Source: Bradyrhizobium rifense (GTDB lineage Bacteria; Pseudomonadota; Alphaproteobacteria; Rhizobiales; Xanthobacteraceae). Taken from it: a stretch of DNA of 64,000 nucleotides. The stretch is taken from NCBI RefSeq assembly GCF_008123425.1, contig NZ_VSSS01000033.1, forward strand, positions 62,001 to 126,000, written 5' to 3'. The translations under genes and the position numbers were made by a program. Shown in pieces: positions 42,082 to 50,349 of this stretch. Each line of letters begins with the position of its first letter. Position 1 is the stretch's first letter. Under the pieces are notes generated by a model. That model saw nothing but the letters and a program-made list of their open reading frames with translations, was not told the origin of the DNA and searched no databases.

Positions 42082-42870
42082 ATGCAGTTCAAACACGTCA
42101 CGCTCGATCTCGATGGTTCGGTTGCGATCCTCAGGCTCGACCATCAGGAGGTGATGAACGCGGTATCCATGGACATGCTGGGCGGCCTCTCCGATGCGCT
42201 CGACGCGATCGAGGAGAAGAAGGACCAGGTGCGCTGCGTCGTGCTGACCGGCGCGGGCCGCGCGTTCTGCACCGGTGCAAATCTCCAGGGCCGCAACAAC
42301 CAGTCGAAGAAGACCAAGGCCGGCCTGACGCTCGAAACCGGCTTTCATCCGTTCCTGCGCCGCATCCGCAATCTGCATTGCCCGATCGTCACTGCGGTCA
42401 ACGGCCCCGCCGCCGGCGCCGGCATGAGCTTCGCGCTGCTCGGCGACATGATTTTGTGCGCACGCTCATCCTACTTCCTTCAGGCTTTCCGGCGCATCGG
42501 TCTCGTGCCGGATTGCGGCTCGACCTGGCTGCTGCCGCGCCTGATCGGCAAGGCGCGTTCGGTCGAATTGTCGCTGATGGGCGAGCGCCTGCCGGCCGAG
42601 AAGGCGCTGGAATGGGGCCTCGTCAACCGCGTCTATGATGACGGCGTGCTGATGGACGAGGCGATGAAGCTCGCGCGCGACCTTGCCAGCGGCCCGACGA
42701 TCGCGCTGTCGCTGATCCGCAAGCTCTATTGGGACAGCCCGGAAAATTCCTTCGAGGACCAGCTCAATCTCGAATTCCAGTGCCAGCTCCGCGCTGGCGA
42801 CACGCAGGATTTCCGTGAGGGCGTCGGCGCGTTCCTGGAGAAGCGCCCTGCGCAGTTCAAAGGCAAATGA
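42082..42870 (+). CDS. Enoyl-CoA hydratase/isomerase (crotonase family, PaaG-like)
   Basis: A 262-residue crotonase. The oxyanion-hole segments are GAGRAFCTGANL (about 63-74) and NGPAAGAGMSFAL, and the active-site loop FRRIGLVPDCGSTWLLPR has aspartate where hydratases have the second glutamate. This pattern is typical of PaaG-like isomerases. GAGGAA lies four bases before the ATG used. The frame is open upstream, including a possible 32-residue extension, but that part looks non-coding. It overlaps the kinase gene by four bases (ATGA), giving an operon with kinase and DUF6285 genes. It may isomerise or hydrate the enoyl-CoA made after phosphate loss. Confidence 0.87.
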   Translation: MQFKHVTLDLDGSVAILRLDHQEVMNAVSMDMLGGLSDALDAIEEKKDQVRCVVLTGAGRAFCTGANLQGRNNQSKKTKAGLTLETGFHPFLRRIRNLHCPIVTAVNGPAAGAGMSFALLGDMILCARSSYFLQAFRRIGLVPDCGSTWLLPRLIGKARSVELSLMGERLPAEKALEWGLVNRVYDDGVLMDEAMKLARDLASGPTIALSLIRKLYWDSPENSFEDQLNLEFQCQLRAGDTQDFREGVGAFLEKRPAQFKGK

Positions 42871-43853
42871 TCGAGGGGGAGCTTTCCCGCAGCGTCCAGC
42901 GCTGGTGTGCCGGTGCGACCGGCGTCACCGGCGCGGCAAAGCTTTCGGGTGGCGCCAGTCAGGAAACCTGGCGCTTCGACATCACGCATCCCGACGGGCC
43001 GATCGGCGCGATCCTGCGCCGCTCGCCGAAAGGCTATGGCGCAGCGCCGACGCGCGCGGCTGGCCTTGCCGCCGAGGCGCAACTGATGCAGCTCGCCTTT
43101 GAGGCGGGCGTGCCGTCGCCGCGCGTCATGCATGTGCTGACGCCGGACGAGGATCTCGGCACTGGCTTCATCATGCAGCGCGTCGAGGGCGAGACCATCG
43201 CCCGCAAGATTCTTCGCGACGAGGAGTTTGCCGCGGCGCGGCCGCATCTCGCGCGGCAGATCGGCGGCGTGCTTGCCGGCCTGCACAGGCTGCCGCAGGA
43301 CAAGCTGCCGGAGCTGCGCAGCCGCTCCGCGACCCAGGAGATCTCCGAGTTCGAGCGCGACTATCGCAGCCTGAATTGGCCAAAGCCGGTGTTCGAGCTG
43401 GCGCTGCGCTGGCTGCGCGACCACGATCCGGGCCCCTCGGTCGAGACGACGCTGGTGCATGGCGATTTCCGCAACGGCAATCTCATCATCGGCGCCGATG
43501 GCGTCCGTGCGGTGCTCGACTGGGAGCTCGCCCATCTCGGCGATCCCATGGAGGATCTCGGCTGGGTCTGCGTCAACTCCTGGCGCTTCGGCGAGATCGA
43601 CAAGCCTGTCGGCGGCTTTGGCTCGCGCGTAGAGCTGTTTGCGGGTTACGAGGCGGCCGGCCGCAAAGTCGATCCGTCGCGCGTAAAATTCTGGGAAGTG
43701 ATGGGTACGTTGCGCTGGGGCATCATGTGCGGCGGCATGATGCAGCGGTTCCGCGAGGGGCCGGATCATTCCATGGAGCGCGCGATGATCGGCCGCCGTG
43801 CGTCCGAGACAGAGATCGATCTGCTGCGGCTGCTCGCGCCGCGGGGAGGTTAG
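42867..43853 (+). CDS. APH/phosphotransferase-family kinase (LvaA / ACAD10-11 kinase domain-like)
   Basis: A 328-residue aminoglycoside-phosphotransferase-fold kinase. The N lobe has LSGGASQETWRFD. The catalytic loop is LVHGDFRNGN with D200, and the metal aspartate D218 is in VLDWELAHLGDPMEDLGW. In animals this domain is fused to an acyl-CoA dehydrogenase in ACAD10/11; in Pseudomonas LvaA phosphorylates 4-hydroxyvaleryl-CoA. Here a separate dehydrogenase of matching type is nearby. Antibiotic resistance is unlikely given the fatty-acid context. It is coupled to the upstream crotonase, and a small DUF6285 gene follows two bases after its stop. Confidence 0.87.
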   Translation: MIEGELSRSVQRWCAGATGVTGAAKLSGGASQETWRFDITHPDGPIGAILRRSPKGYGAAPTRAAGLAAEAQLMQLAFEAGVPSPRVMHVLTPDEDLGTGFIMQRVEGETIARKILRDEEFAAARPHLARQIGGVLAGLHRLPQDKLPELRSRSATQEISEFERDYRSLNWPKPVFELALRWLRDHDPGPSVETTLVHGDFRNGNLIIGADGVRAVLDWELAHLGDPMEDLGWVCVNSWRFGEIDKPVGGFGSRVELFAGYEAAGRKVDPSRVKFWEVMGTLRWGIMCGGMMQRFREGPDHSMERAMIGRRASETEIDLLRLLAPRGG

Positions 43854-43855
43854 GC

Positions 43856-44233
43856 ATGCAGGACGAACCGACACCGATCGAGCTGACGAAGGCGGTCGCC
43901 GATTTCCTCCGCAATGACATCACGCCGCTGATCACGGGTCACCAGGCGTTCAAGCTGCGCGTGGCGATCAACATCCTCGACCTTGTCACGCGGCAGCTGA
44001 CACAGGAGGAGGGGCGTGACGCGAGTGAAGTGGAGCGGCTGCGTGCGCTGCTCGGCATGGATGGCTCGGTGACGGAGCTCAATCGCGCGCTCGCGGAGCG
44101 TATCGCCAAGGGCGAGGTCGATCTCGCAACGCCGGGGCTGGCGGAGCATCTGTGGGCGACCACGATGGACAAACTCGCCGTCGATCAGCCAAATTACGCC
44201 TCCTACAAGCGCGAGCTGTCGCGAGGCGGGTAG
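43856..44233 (+). CDS. DUF6285 small protein (LvaB-like kinase partner)
   Basis: A 125-residue, mostly helical protein: ELTKAVADFLRNDI and HQAFKLRVAINILDLVTRQL helices, then ALLGMDGSVTELNRALAERI, and a C-terminal KRELSR. It has no enzyme motif. Proteins of this type occur next to APH-type kinases in acyl-CoA loci. The position matches LvaB, the small subunit needed with the LvaA kinase. The ATG has GGGGAGG upstream and begins two bases after the kinase stop. Its assignment to DUF6285 and to LvaB is from pattern and context, without a search. Confidence 0.8.
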   Translation: MQDEPTPIELTKAVADFLRNDITPLITGHQAFKLRVAINILDLVTRQLTQEEGRDASEVERLRALLGMDGSVTELNRALAERIAKGEVDLATPGLAEHLWATTMDKLAVDQPNYASYKRELSRGG

Positions 44234-44241
44234 ACCTCTCC

Positions 44242-44331
44242 CCGTCATTGCGAGGAGCCCTTGCGACGAAGCAATCCAGAGTACTTCCGCGGATGCATTT
44301 CTGGATTGCTTCGCCGCGCTCGCAATGACGG
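44242..44331. repeat. Palindromic intergenic repeat, family A
   Basis: Outer ends CCGTCATTGCGAG and CTCGCAATGACGG pair, and the inner arms CGAAGCAATCCAG / CTGGATTGCTTCG (44267-44279 and 44301-44313) are perfect. It lies between the DUF6285 gene and a convergent crotonase gene. Confidence 0.82.
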
Positions 44332-44346
44332 CGGAGGGATGGCCTT

Positions 44347-45126
44347 CTACTTCCCCATCCATTTCGGCGGCCGCTTCTCGGAAAACGCCTTCGGGCCCTC
44401 GATGTAATCTTGAGAAGCCATCATCGCCTTCACCGCCGGATATTCCCGCTGCTCTTCGATCGCCTGCTCAAGCGACACGGCAAGGCCCTTCCGGATGGTT
44501 TGCTTGGACGCCCGGATCGACATCGGCGAGTTCTTGGTGATCATCTCCGCCCAGCGCAGCGCGCCCGCAAGCGCCTCGCCCTGCGGCACCACCTCGTTCA
44601 CGAAGCCGAGCTCCTGTCCCTCCTTGGCGCTGACATGACGCGCGGTGAGGATCATGCCCATGGCGCGCTTGAGGCCAATCTGTCGCGGCAACCGATGCAG
44701 CCCGCCGGCAAGCGCAGCGAGGCCCACGCGCGGCTCGGGCAGGGCGAAGGTGGCATTCTCCGACGCGATGATCAGGTCGCAGGCGAGCGCGATCTCGAAG
44801 CCGCCGCCCATGGCGACGCCGTTGACCGCGGCGATGATCGGCTTGTCGCAGTCGAAGCGCGAGGTGAGGCCGGCAAAGCCGCCCTTGTCCCAGCCGCGTT
44901 TGCCGCCCGCTGCCTGCCACTTCAGATCGTTGCCGGCGCAGAAGGCCTTGTCGCCGCCGCCGGTGACGACCGCGACCCATTGTTCTGGATCGGCGGCGAA
45001 ATCGTCAAACACCTTGTTGAGCTCGAAATGCGCGTCGATGTGCAGCGCGTTGTAGACCTCGGGCCGCGACAGCGTGATGATCGTGATCGGCCCCTTGCGT
45101 TCCACCTTTGAGAATTTCAGCTCCAT
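44347..45126 (-). CDS. Enoyl-CoA hydratase/isomerase (crotonase family)
   Basis: A 259-residue crotonase. The oxyanion-hole parts are DKAFCAGNDLKW and NGVAMGGGFEIALACD. The active-site loop is FALPEPRVGLAALAGGLHRLPR, with a glutamate in the usual first position; this resembles the CaiD/enoyl-CoA hydratase group. The ATG of MELKFSKVERKG, with GGGAG four bases upstream, is preferred to an open frame beginning 53 codons earlier. It is divergent from the acyl-CoA dehydrogenase gene at 45338, with about 210 bases between their starts. Confidence 0.87.
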   Translation of the reverse strand: MELKFSKVERKGPITIITLSRPEVYNALHIDAHFELNKVFDDFAADPEQWVAVVTGGGDKAFCAGNDLKWQAAGGKRGWDKGGFAGLTSRFDCDKPIIAAVNGVAMGGGFEIALACDLIIASENATFALPEPRVGLAALAGGLHRLPRQIGLKRAMGMILTARHVSAKEGQELGFVNEVVPQGEALAGALRWAEMITKNSPMSIRASKQTIRKGLAVSLEQAIEEQREYPAVKAMMASQDYIEGPKAFSEKRPPKWMGK

Positions 45127-45337
45127 CGCGCGCTCCCGCAGTTTCTCGTGAAGGAATATTGGCGTCATACTACCGCGCGTCAGCGCCGGAGCACCATCGA
45201 ATTGCGTGGGTGCGCCTTGCGCCGCTGACACGCCTCGCTTTGCTTGACTCGGAGACGCTCTTCTCACCTTAATCGTGCGAAGCAAAACGCGCCTAGCGCC
45301 TTAACACAAAACGATAAAATCAATCCGGGAGAGAACC

Positions 45338-46612
45338 GTGGATTTCTCACTGCCTGCCGATCTCGTCGCCTATCTCGGAGAGCTCGATCGTTTCATCGAA
45401 CGCGAGATCAAGCCGCTCGAACAGACCGATGACAACATCCGCTTCTTCGATCATCGCCGCGAATGGGCGCGCACCGATTTCGAGAATGACGGCCTGCCGC
45501 GCCACGAATGGGAAGCGCTGCTGCGCAAGGCCAAGGATCTCGCCGACGCCGCCGGCCATCTGCGTTTCCCGGTGCCGAAGCAATATGGCGGCAAGGACGG
45601 CTCCAACCTCTGGATGGCCGTGATCCGCGAGCATTTTGCGGCAAAGGGTCTTGGCCTGCATAACGACCTCCAGAACGAGCATTCCATCGTCGGCAATTTT
45701 CCCGTCGTCACCATGCTCGACCGCTACGGCCGCGACGACCAGAAGGCGATGATCGATGGCTCGATCAAGGGCAAGTATCGCATCACCTTCGGCTTGACCG
45801 AGCCAAATCACGGCTCGGACGCGACCCACATGGAGACGCGTGCGGTGCCGGCGACCCGCGACAACGTCAAGGGCTGGATCATCAACGGCGAGAAGATGTG
45901 GACCACCGGCATGCACGTCGCCACGCATTGCGCGTTGTTCGCGCGCACGTCGGGCAATGACGGCGATGCCCGCGGCATCACCTGCTTCCTGGTGCCGGCC
46001 AAGAGCCACGGCGTGAAGGTCGAGGAATATATGTGGACCTTCAACATGCCGACCGATCACCCGCGCGTCAGTTTTACGGACGTGTTCGTGCCCGAGGATG
46101 CGCAGTTCGGCGAGGTCGGCCGCGGCCTGTCGCTGGCGCAGTGTTTTGTCCATCAGAACCGCATCCGCCAGGCGGCGAGCTCGCTCGGTGCCGCCGTCTA
46201 CTGCATCAACGAGAGTGTGAAATACGCGCGCGAACGAAAGCCGTTTGGCAGGGCGCTTGCCGAGAACCAGGCGATCCAGTTTCCGCTGGTCGAGCTTGCG
46301 ACCCAAGCCGAGATGCTGCGCCTGCTGATCCGCAAGACTGCCTGGGAGATGGACCAGCTCAACGAGGAGCAGATCGAGCGCACGCTGTCCGACCGCGTCT
46401 CCATGTGCAACTACTGGGCAAACCGCCTCTGCTGCGAATCCGCCGACCGCGCCATGCAGGTCCACGGCGGCATGGGCTACTCACGCCACAAGCCGTTCGA
46501 GCACATCTATCGCCACCACCGCCGCTACCGCATCACCGAGGGCAGCGAGGAGATCCAGATGCGCAAGGTGGCGGGATTCCTGTTCGGGTATATGGGGCCG
46601 GGGAAGCATTGA
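45338..46612 (+). CDS. Acyl-CoA dehydrogenase
   Basis: A 424-residue acyl-CoA dehydrogenase. FGLTEPNHGSDATHMETRA (about 146-164) and WIINGEKMWTTGMH bind FAD and substrate. The catalytic glutamate is E401 in YRITEGSEEIQMRK, and QVHGGMGYSRHKPFEH precedes it. Unlike the enzyme at 39050 it keeps the normal glutamate. The start is GTG after CGGGAGAG. The N terminus has an unusually acidic and basic helix region (EREIKPLEQTDDN). It appears monocistronic, ending in a repeat. The chain-length preference is unknown. Confidence 0.89.
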   Translation: MDFSLPADLVAYLGELDRFIEREIKPLEQTDDNIRFFDHRREWARTDFENDGLPRHEWEALLRKAKDLADAAGHLRFPVPKQYGGKDGSNLWMAVIREHFAAKGLGLHNDLQNEHSIVGNFPVVTMLDRYGRDDQKAMIDGSIKGKYRITFGLTEPNHGSDATHMETRAVPATRDNVKGWIINGEKMWTTGMHVATHCALFARTSGNDGDARGITCFLVPAKSHGVKVEEYMWTFNMPTDHPRVSFTDVFVPEDAQFGEVGRGLSLAQCFVHQNRIRQAASSLGAAVYCINESVKYARERKPFGRALAENQAIQFPLVELATQAEMLRLLIRKTAWEMDQLNEEQIERTLSDRVSMCNYWANRLCCESADRAMQVHGGMGYSRHKPFEHIYRHHRRYRITEGSEEIQMRKVAGFLFGYMGPGKH

Positions 46613-46628
46613 GGCTTGCACCGGTGCG

Positions 46629-46723
46629 GTAGGGTGGGCAAAGCGAAGCGTGCCCACCGCGCCTTGAATGCGGGACAAGATGGTGGGCACGGCGCGCGAA
46701 GAGCGCGCCTTTGCCCACCCTAC
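46629..46723. repeat. Palindromic intergenic repeat, family F
   Basis: Outer arms GTAGGGTGGGCAAAG and CTTTGCCCACCCTAC are 15-base inverted copies enclosing inner hairpins, including AGCGTGCCCACC / GGTGGGCAC and GGCGCGC / GCGCGCC. It lies between convergent acyl-CoA dehydrogenase and acyl-CoA synthetase genes. Confidence 0.8.
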
Positions 46724-46743
46724 GGCACTTCGTCGCTACGCGA

Positions 46744-48321
46744 TCAATTCACCCTTCTATCCTTCCCCGCCCAATAAGGCTCGCGCAGTTGCCGCCGCAG
46801 GATCTTGCCGCTCGGATTCCTCGGCAGCGCCGGCAGAAACTCCACGCTCTTGGGCGTCTTGAACCCTGCAATGCGCTCGCGGGTGAAGTTGATGATGTCG
46901 GTTGCGGTCGCCTGCTTGCCCGGCTTCATCACCACGACAGCTTTCACGGCCTCGCCCCATTTGTCGTCGGGGATGCCGATCACGGCGGCCTCGGCGACGT
47001 CAGGATGATCGCACAGCGCGGTCTCGACCTCGGCCGGATAGATATTCTCGCCGCCGGAGATGATCATGTCCTTGATGCGGTCGTGGATGTAGAGGTAGCC
47101 GTCCTCGTCCATGTAACCGGCGTCACCCGTGCGCAGCCAGCCGTCGCCGCGCAGCGTCGAGGCGGTCGCTTCCGGCAGATTCCAGTAGCCCGCCATGTTG
47201 GAGCCCGAGCGCGTCGCGATCTCGCCGACCTCGCGCGGCGGCAGCGGCTTGCCGTCGGCGTCGAGGATGGCGATCTCGACGCCCGGCAGCGCCTTGCCGG
47301 CCGAGCGCATCCGCTCGAGACCCTCGACGTGATCCTCCGGCGGCAGCGCGACGATGGTGCCCGTCGTCTCCGTCATGCCGTACATCTGGACAAAACCGCA
47401 TTTGAAGACCTCGATGCATTCCTTCAGCAAGGCCGCGGGAATGGGCGAGGCGCCGTACAGCATGTATTTTAGCCGGGAGAAGTCGACCGTCTTCGCGCGC
47501 GGCTGCCGCACCACGAACTGCATCGCCGCCGGCACCATGAACAGCTTTGTGATGCCCGACCGCTCGAAGAAATCCAAAACCTTGGTCGGATCGAACTCGC
47601 GCGCGATCACGCCGCGGGCGCCGTGATAAAGCCCCATCACGCCCCAGCCGGAGCCGCCGATATGGAAGATCGGCATTGCGACCAGCGAGACGTCGTTGGT
47701 GGACCACCGGTTCCACTCCGGCTTGTCCGCGGCATTGCCGGTTTGCACGAGGTTGAGGAAGTTCGCGTGGCTCAGCATCGCGCCCTTCGGCTTGCCTGTC
47801 GTGCCCGACGTGTAGAGCTGGATCGCGATGTCTTTCGTGTCGATCGCAACCTTCGGATCGTCGCCGCTCTGCGCATCGCGCCATGCGGTAAAATCCTGCC
47901 ATTCCGGCGCGCCACCTTCGGTGGTGATGATGGTGCGCACGCCCGGGAGCTGATCCCTGATCTGGCGGACCTGCGTGATGAACTCCGGCCCTGCGAATAG
48001 CACCGGCGCCTTGCAATCCGCGACGATGAAGGCGACCTCGGGCCCGGCGAGCCGCCAGTTCACCGGCGCCATCACCACGCCGGCCTTCATCGCGCCCATC
48101 AGCAGCTCGAAATAGAGGTCGCTGTTCTTGCCGAGATGGGCGATGCGGTCGCCCTTCTTGACGCCCATCGCGATCAACGCGTTCGCGACCTTGTTGGTCT
48201 TGACGTTGAACTCGGCAAAGCTGGTGACGCGGCCCTCGAACTCATAGGCGATGGCATCGCCGCGGCTCGTCGCGCGTTCGCGCACCATGTCGGCGAGATT
48301 CGCCAATGGCTGTGTGGTCAT
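46744..48321 (-). CDS. Long-chain-type acyl-CoA synthetase (AMP-binding)
   Basis: A 525-residue adenylate-forming ligase that activates a carboxylic acid with ATP and CoA. The P-loop is LYTSGTTGKPKGAMLSH (about 170-186). YGMTETTG and the hinge-region RTGDAGYMDEDGYLYIHDR follow, with SGGENIYPAEVE next to it. The catalytic lysine is in PSGKILRRQLRE near the C terminus. GGGAGAAAC precedes the ATG. The next gene upstream on the same strand is an SDR gene, 78 bases before its start. The acid is unknown; fatty or branched acids are typical. Confidence 0.89.
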   Translation of the reverse strand: MTTQPLANLADMVRERATSRGDAIAYEFEGRVTSFAEFNVKTNKVANALIAMGVKKGDRIAHLGKNSDLYFELLMGAMKAGVVMAPVNWRLAGPEVAFIVADCKAPVLFAGPEFITQVRQIRDQLPGVRTIITTEGGAPEWQDFTAWRDAQSGDDPKVAIDTKDIAIQLYTSGTTGKPKGAMLSHANFLNLVQTGNAADKPEWNRWSTNDVSLVAMPIFHIGGSGWGVMGLYHGARGVIAREFDPTKVLDFFERSGITKLFMVPAAMQFVVRQPRAKTVDFSRLKYMLYGASPIPAALLKECIEVFKCGFVQMYGMTETTGTIVALPPEDHVEGLERMRSAGKALPGVEIAILDADGKPLPPREVGEIATRSGSNMAGYWNLPEATASTLRGDGWLRTGDAGYMDEDGYLYIHDRIKDMIISGGENIYPAEVETALCDHPDVAEAAVIGIPDDKWGEAVKAVVVMKPGKQATATDIINFTRERIAGFKTPKSVEFLPALPRNPSGKILRRQLREPYWAGKDRRVN

Positions 48322-48399
48322 GTTTCTCCCGTGGGCGTTTTGTTTTTATGCTGCGGAGTGTGGCGTCATCCGCGAGCAAAGACAATACGGGAGAGGACG

Positions 48400-49272
48400 C
48401 TACCCCCGCTTCGCCCGATCCTTCTCGTTCTGCGCCATGATGCTCTCGCGCGCGGTCTTCCAGTCGTCGTCGCTCCAGTCGCGGAGCTGGTAGAAATTGC
48501 CGCCCATCGCGAGGGCCTGCGCACCGTCCATGGCGATGGTCTCGCCGGTGATCCAGTCGCAGCCGCCGGAGATCAGGAACACTGCGAGGTTCTGCAATTC
48601 CTCCATGGTGCCGACGCGGCCCATCGGGTTCATCGCCTTGGTGCGTGCGCCGGCTTCATCACCCGGCTTGATGCGCTTGCTCATGCCCTCGGTCGGGATC
48701 TCGCCCGGTGCGATGGTGTTGAGGCGGATGCCGTGCCGGCCCCATTCGGTCGCGAGCGACATCGTCATGGCGTGGATCGCGGACTTGCTCATCGCCGACG
48801 GCACCACGTAAGGCGAGCCGTTGCGCACCCAGGTCACGGTGATCGAGACGACGTTGCCGGGTTGCTTCAGGGCGATCCAGCGCTTGCCGACCGCATGCGT
48901 CACATAGAACGTGCCGTGCATGACGATGTTGGCGACGGCGTCGAAGCCGCGCGGCGAGAGCTCTTCGCTGCGCGAGATGAAGTTGCCGGCGGCGTTGTTG
49001 ATGAGATCGGTCAGCGGCGCATCGCGAAAGATGGTCTCGATCATCTCGTCGACCGCGAGCGCGTTGCGGATGTCGACGCCGTGGCTGGTGACGCGGCCGC
49101 CATACTCAGCCATCAGCTCGGTCGCGGTCTCGTCGCAGACGATCTTGCGCCGGCCGCAGATGTGCACCTCGGCGCCGAGTTGAAGAAAGCGCGCCGCCAT
49201 CGACTTGCCGAGACCCGTGCCACCGCCGGTCACGAGAATACGCCGACCAGCCAGAAGATTTTCCTTGAACAT
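48400..49272 (-). CDS. SDR family oxidoreductase (2,4-dienoyl-CoA/trans-2-enoyl-CoA reductase-like)
   Basis: A 290-residue SDR whose catalytic region resembles dienoyl-CoA reductases. The cofactor motif is TGGGTGLG, then NNAAGNFISRSEELSP. The usual YxxxK is replaced by PSAMSKSAIHAMTMSLATEWG, keeping the lysine with serine in the tyrosine position, as in the DECR/PECR group. That supports reduction of unsaturated acyl-CoA rather than ketone reduction. GGGAGAAAC precedes the ATG. It shares a divergent promoter region with the crotonase at 49378. Confidence 0.86.
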   Translation of the reverse strand: MFKENLLAGRRILVTGGGTGLGKSMAARFLQLGAEVHICGRRKIVCDETATELMAEYGGRVTSHGVDIRNALAVDEMIETIFRDAPLTDLINNAAGNFISRSEELSPRGFDAVANIVMHGTFYVTHAVGKRWIALKQPGNVVSITVTWVRNGSPYVVPSAMSKSAIHAMTMSLATEWGRHGIRLNTIAPGEIPTEGMSKRIKPGDEAGARTKAMNPMGRVGTMEELQNLAVFLISGGCDWITGETIAMDGAQALAMGGNFYQLRDWSDDDWKTARESIMAQNEKDRAKRG

Positions 49273-49297
49273 GGCTGTTTCTCCCGTACGGATTGTC

Positions 49298-49317
49298 AGT
49301 TAATTGGTCGATTGACT
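49298..49317. promoter_or_regulatory. Candidate operator between divergent SDR and crotonase genes
   Basis: AGTTAAT and ATTGACT form an inverted repeat (six of seven matched) with a six-base spacer TGGTCG. Its size and AT-rich arms resemble TetR-family fatty-acid regulator sites. No intact TetR gene lies in this window, so the regulator would be elsewhere. Confidence 0.35.
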
Positions 49318-49377
49318 AAATCCGGCCGTCAGCTTTCTGTAAAGCGGCACCGAACGAGAACAGGGGAGAATTCATCC

Positions 49378-50187
49378 ATGGAAGAGCGCGTCTCGATTTC
49401 GATCTCGGAAGGCGTCGCCGACGTGCGGCTGGTGCGTGCGGACAAGATGAATGCGCTCGATCAGGCCATGTTCGAGGCCCTTGTTGCGGCAACCGAGCGG
49501 CTTTCGAAGGAAAAAGGCGTGCGCGTCGTAGTGCTATCAGGTGAAGGACGCGCCTTCTGCGCCGGTCTCGACATGGGGCGTTTTGCCGCCATGAAGGAGG
49601 GCGGTGGCAACGGAATTCCGGGTGGCGAAAATCGCGACCTCACCAAGCGGACGCACGGCCAGGCAAACTTTCCGCAACAGGCGGTATGGGGATGGCGCAA
49701 GCTTCCGGTTCCCGTGATCGCGGCCGTGCATGGCGTTGCCTTCGGCGGCGGCTTCCAGCTCTCGCTCGGCGCCGACATGCGCTTCCTCGCGCCCGATGCG
49801 CGGATGTCGGTGATGGAGATCAAATGGGGCCTCGTGCCGGACATGGCCGGCACGCCGATCCTGGCTTCGCTGGTGCGCGACGACATCTTGCGCGATCTCA
49901 CCTACACCGGCCGCATCTTCTCCGCGCAGGAGGCGATAACATATGGCCTCGCCACGCGTATCTGCGATGATCCGCGGGCCGCGGCGCTCGAAGTCGCGCG
50001 CGAGATCGCCGGCAAGAGCCCCGATGCGATCCGCGCCGCGAAGCGCCTGCTCAACAATCTCTCGGTCGATCCGGGCCCCGCGCTGCTCGCGGAGTCGGTT
50101 GAGCAGCAGAAGCTGATCGGCAGCGCGAACCAGACCGAAGCCGTGCGGTCGAATCTGGAGAAGCGTGCGGCGAAGTATGCGGATTAG
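49378..50187 (+). CDS. Enoyl-CoA hydratase/isomerase (crotonase family)
   Basis: A 269-residue crotonase. The oxyanion-hole segments are GEGRAFCAGLDMGRF and HGVAFGGGFQLSLGAD. The active-site loop reads MEIKWGLVPDMAGTP, with aspartate rather than the second glutamate, closer to dienoyl-CoA or enoyl-CoA isomerases than to hydratases. An insertion after the first segment (KEGGGNGIPGGENRDLTKR) is longer than usual. The ATG of MEERVSISIS follows AGGGGAGAA. A longer open frame upstream covers the divergent SDR gene and is not used. An acyl-CoA synthetase gene follows. Confidence 0.87.
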   Translation: MEERVSISISEGVADVRLVRADKMNALDQAMFEALVAATERLSKEKGVRVVVLSGEGRAFCAGLDMGRFAAMKEGGGNGIPGGENRDLTKRTHGQANFPQQAVWGWRKLPVPVIAAVHGVAFGGGFQLSLGADMRFLAPDARMSVMEIKWGLVPDMAGTPILASLVRDDILRDLTYTGRIFSAQEAITYGLATRICDDPRAAALEVAREIAGKSPDAIRAAKRLLNNLSVDPGPALLAESVEQQKLIGSANQTEAVRSNLEKRAAKYAD

Positions 50188-50193
50188 CACGGT

Positions 50194-50234
50194 CCTCATC
50201 CCGAGGAGCCGCGAAGCGGCGTCTCGAGGGATGG
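50194..50234. repeat. Palindromic intergenic repeat, family B variant
   Basis: CCTCATCCCGAGGAGCCGC and GCGGCGTCTCGAGGGATGG form a hairpin with GCCGC / GCGGC at its tip. It starts seven bases after the crotonase stop. Confidence 0.72.
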
Positions 50235-50277
50235 GCCACGGGCTCTCATGGTTCGAGACGGCGTGGAGTTTATCATC

Positions 50278-50298
50278 GGTCCGCGCTTTGCGCGGACC
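50278..50298 (+). other. Hairpin in the leader of the second acyl-CoA synthetase gene
   Basis: Perfect 9-base arms GGTCCGCGC / GCGCGGACC around TTT lie about 50 bases before the chosen ATG, with no T-run after them. This fits a non-coding leader and argues against extending the synthetase to an earlier in-frame ATG. Confidence 0.45.
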
Positions 50299-50349
50299 CG
50301 GTGGCGCCTCCTCACCAAGAGGGTCGATTTCAACAAAAAGAAAAAACAA

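Noticed and set aside
40954..42870. A 638-residue reading that extends the crotonase at 42082 upstream
   Set aside because: The extension crosses a divergent SDR gene and a repeat. The crotonase has its own ribosome site and a normal length from the ATG at 42082.
42867..43853. Aminoglycoside resistance kinase
   Set aside because: The catalytic loop is of the APH type, but the operon with a crotonase and DUF6285 gene and the nearby ACAD10/11-like gene point to acyl-CoA metabolism.
48136..50187. A 683-residue reading that extends the crotonase at 49378 upstream
   Set aside because: The first 414 codons are antisense to SDR and synthetase genes; the true start follows AGGGGAGAA.
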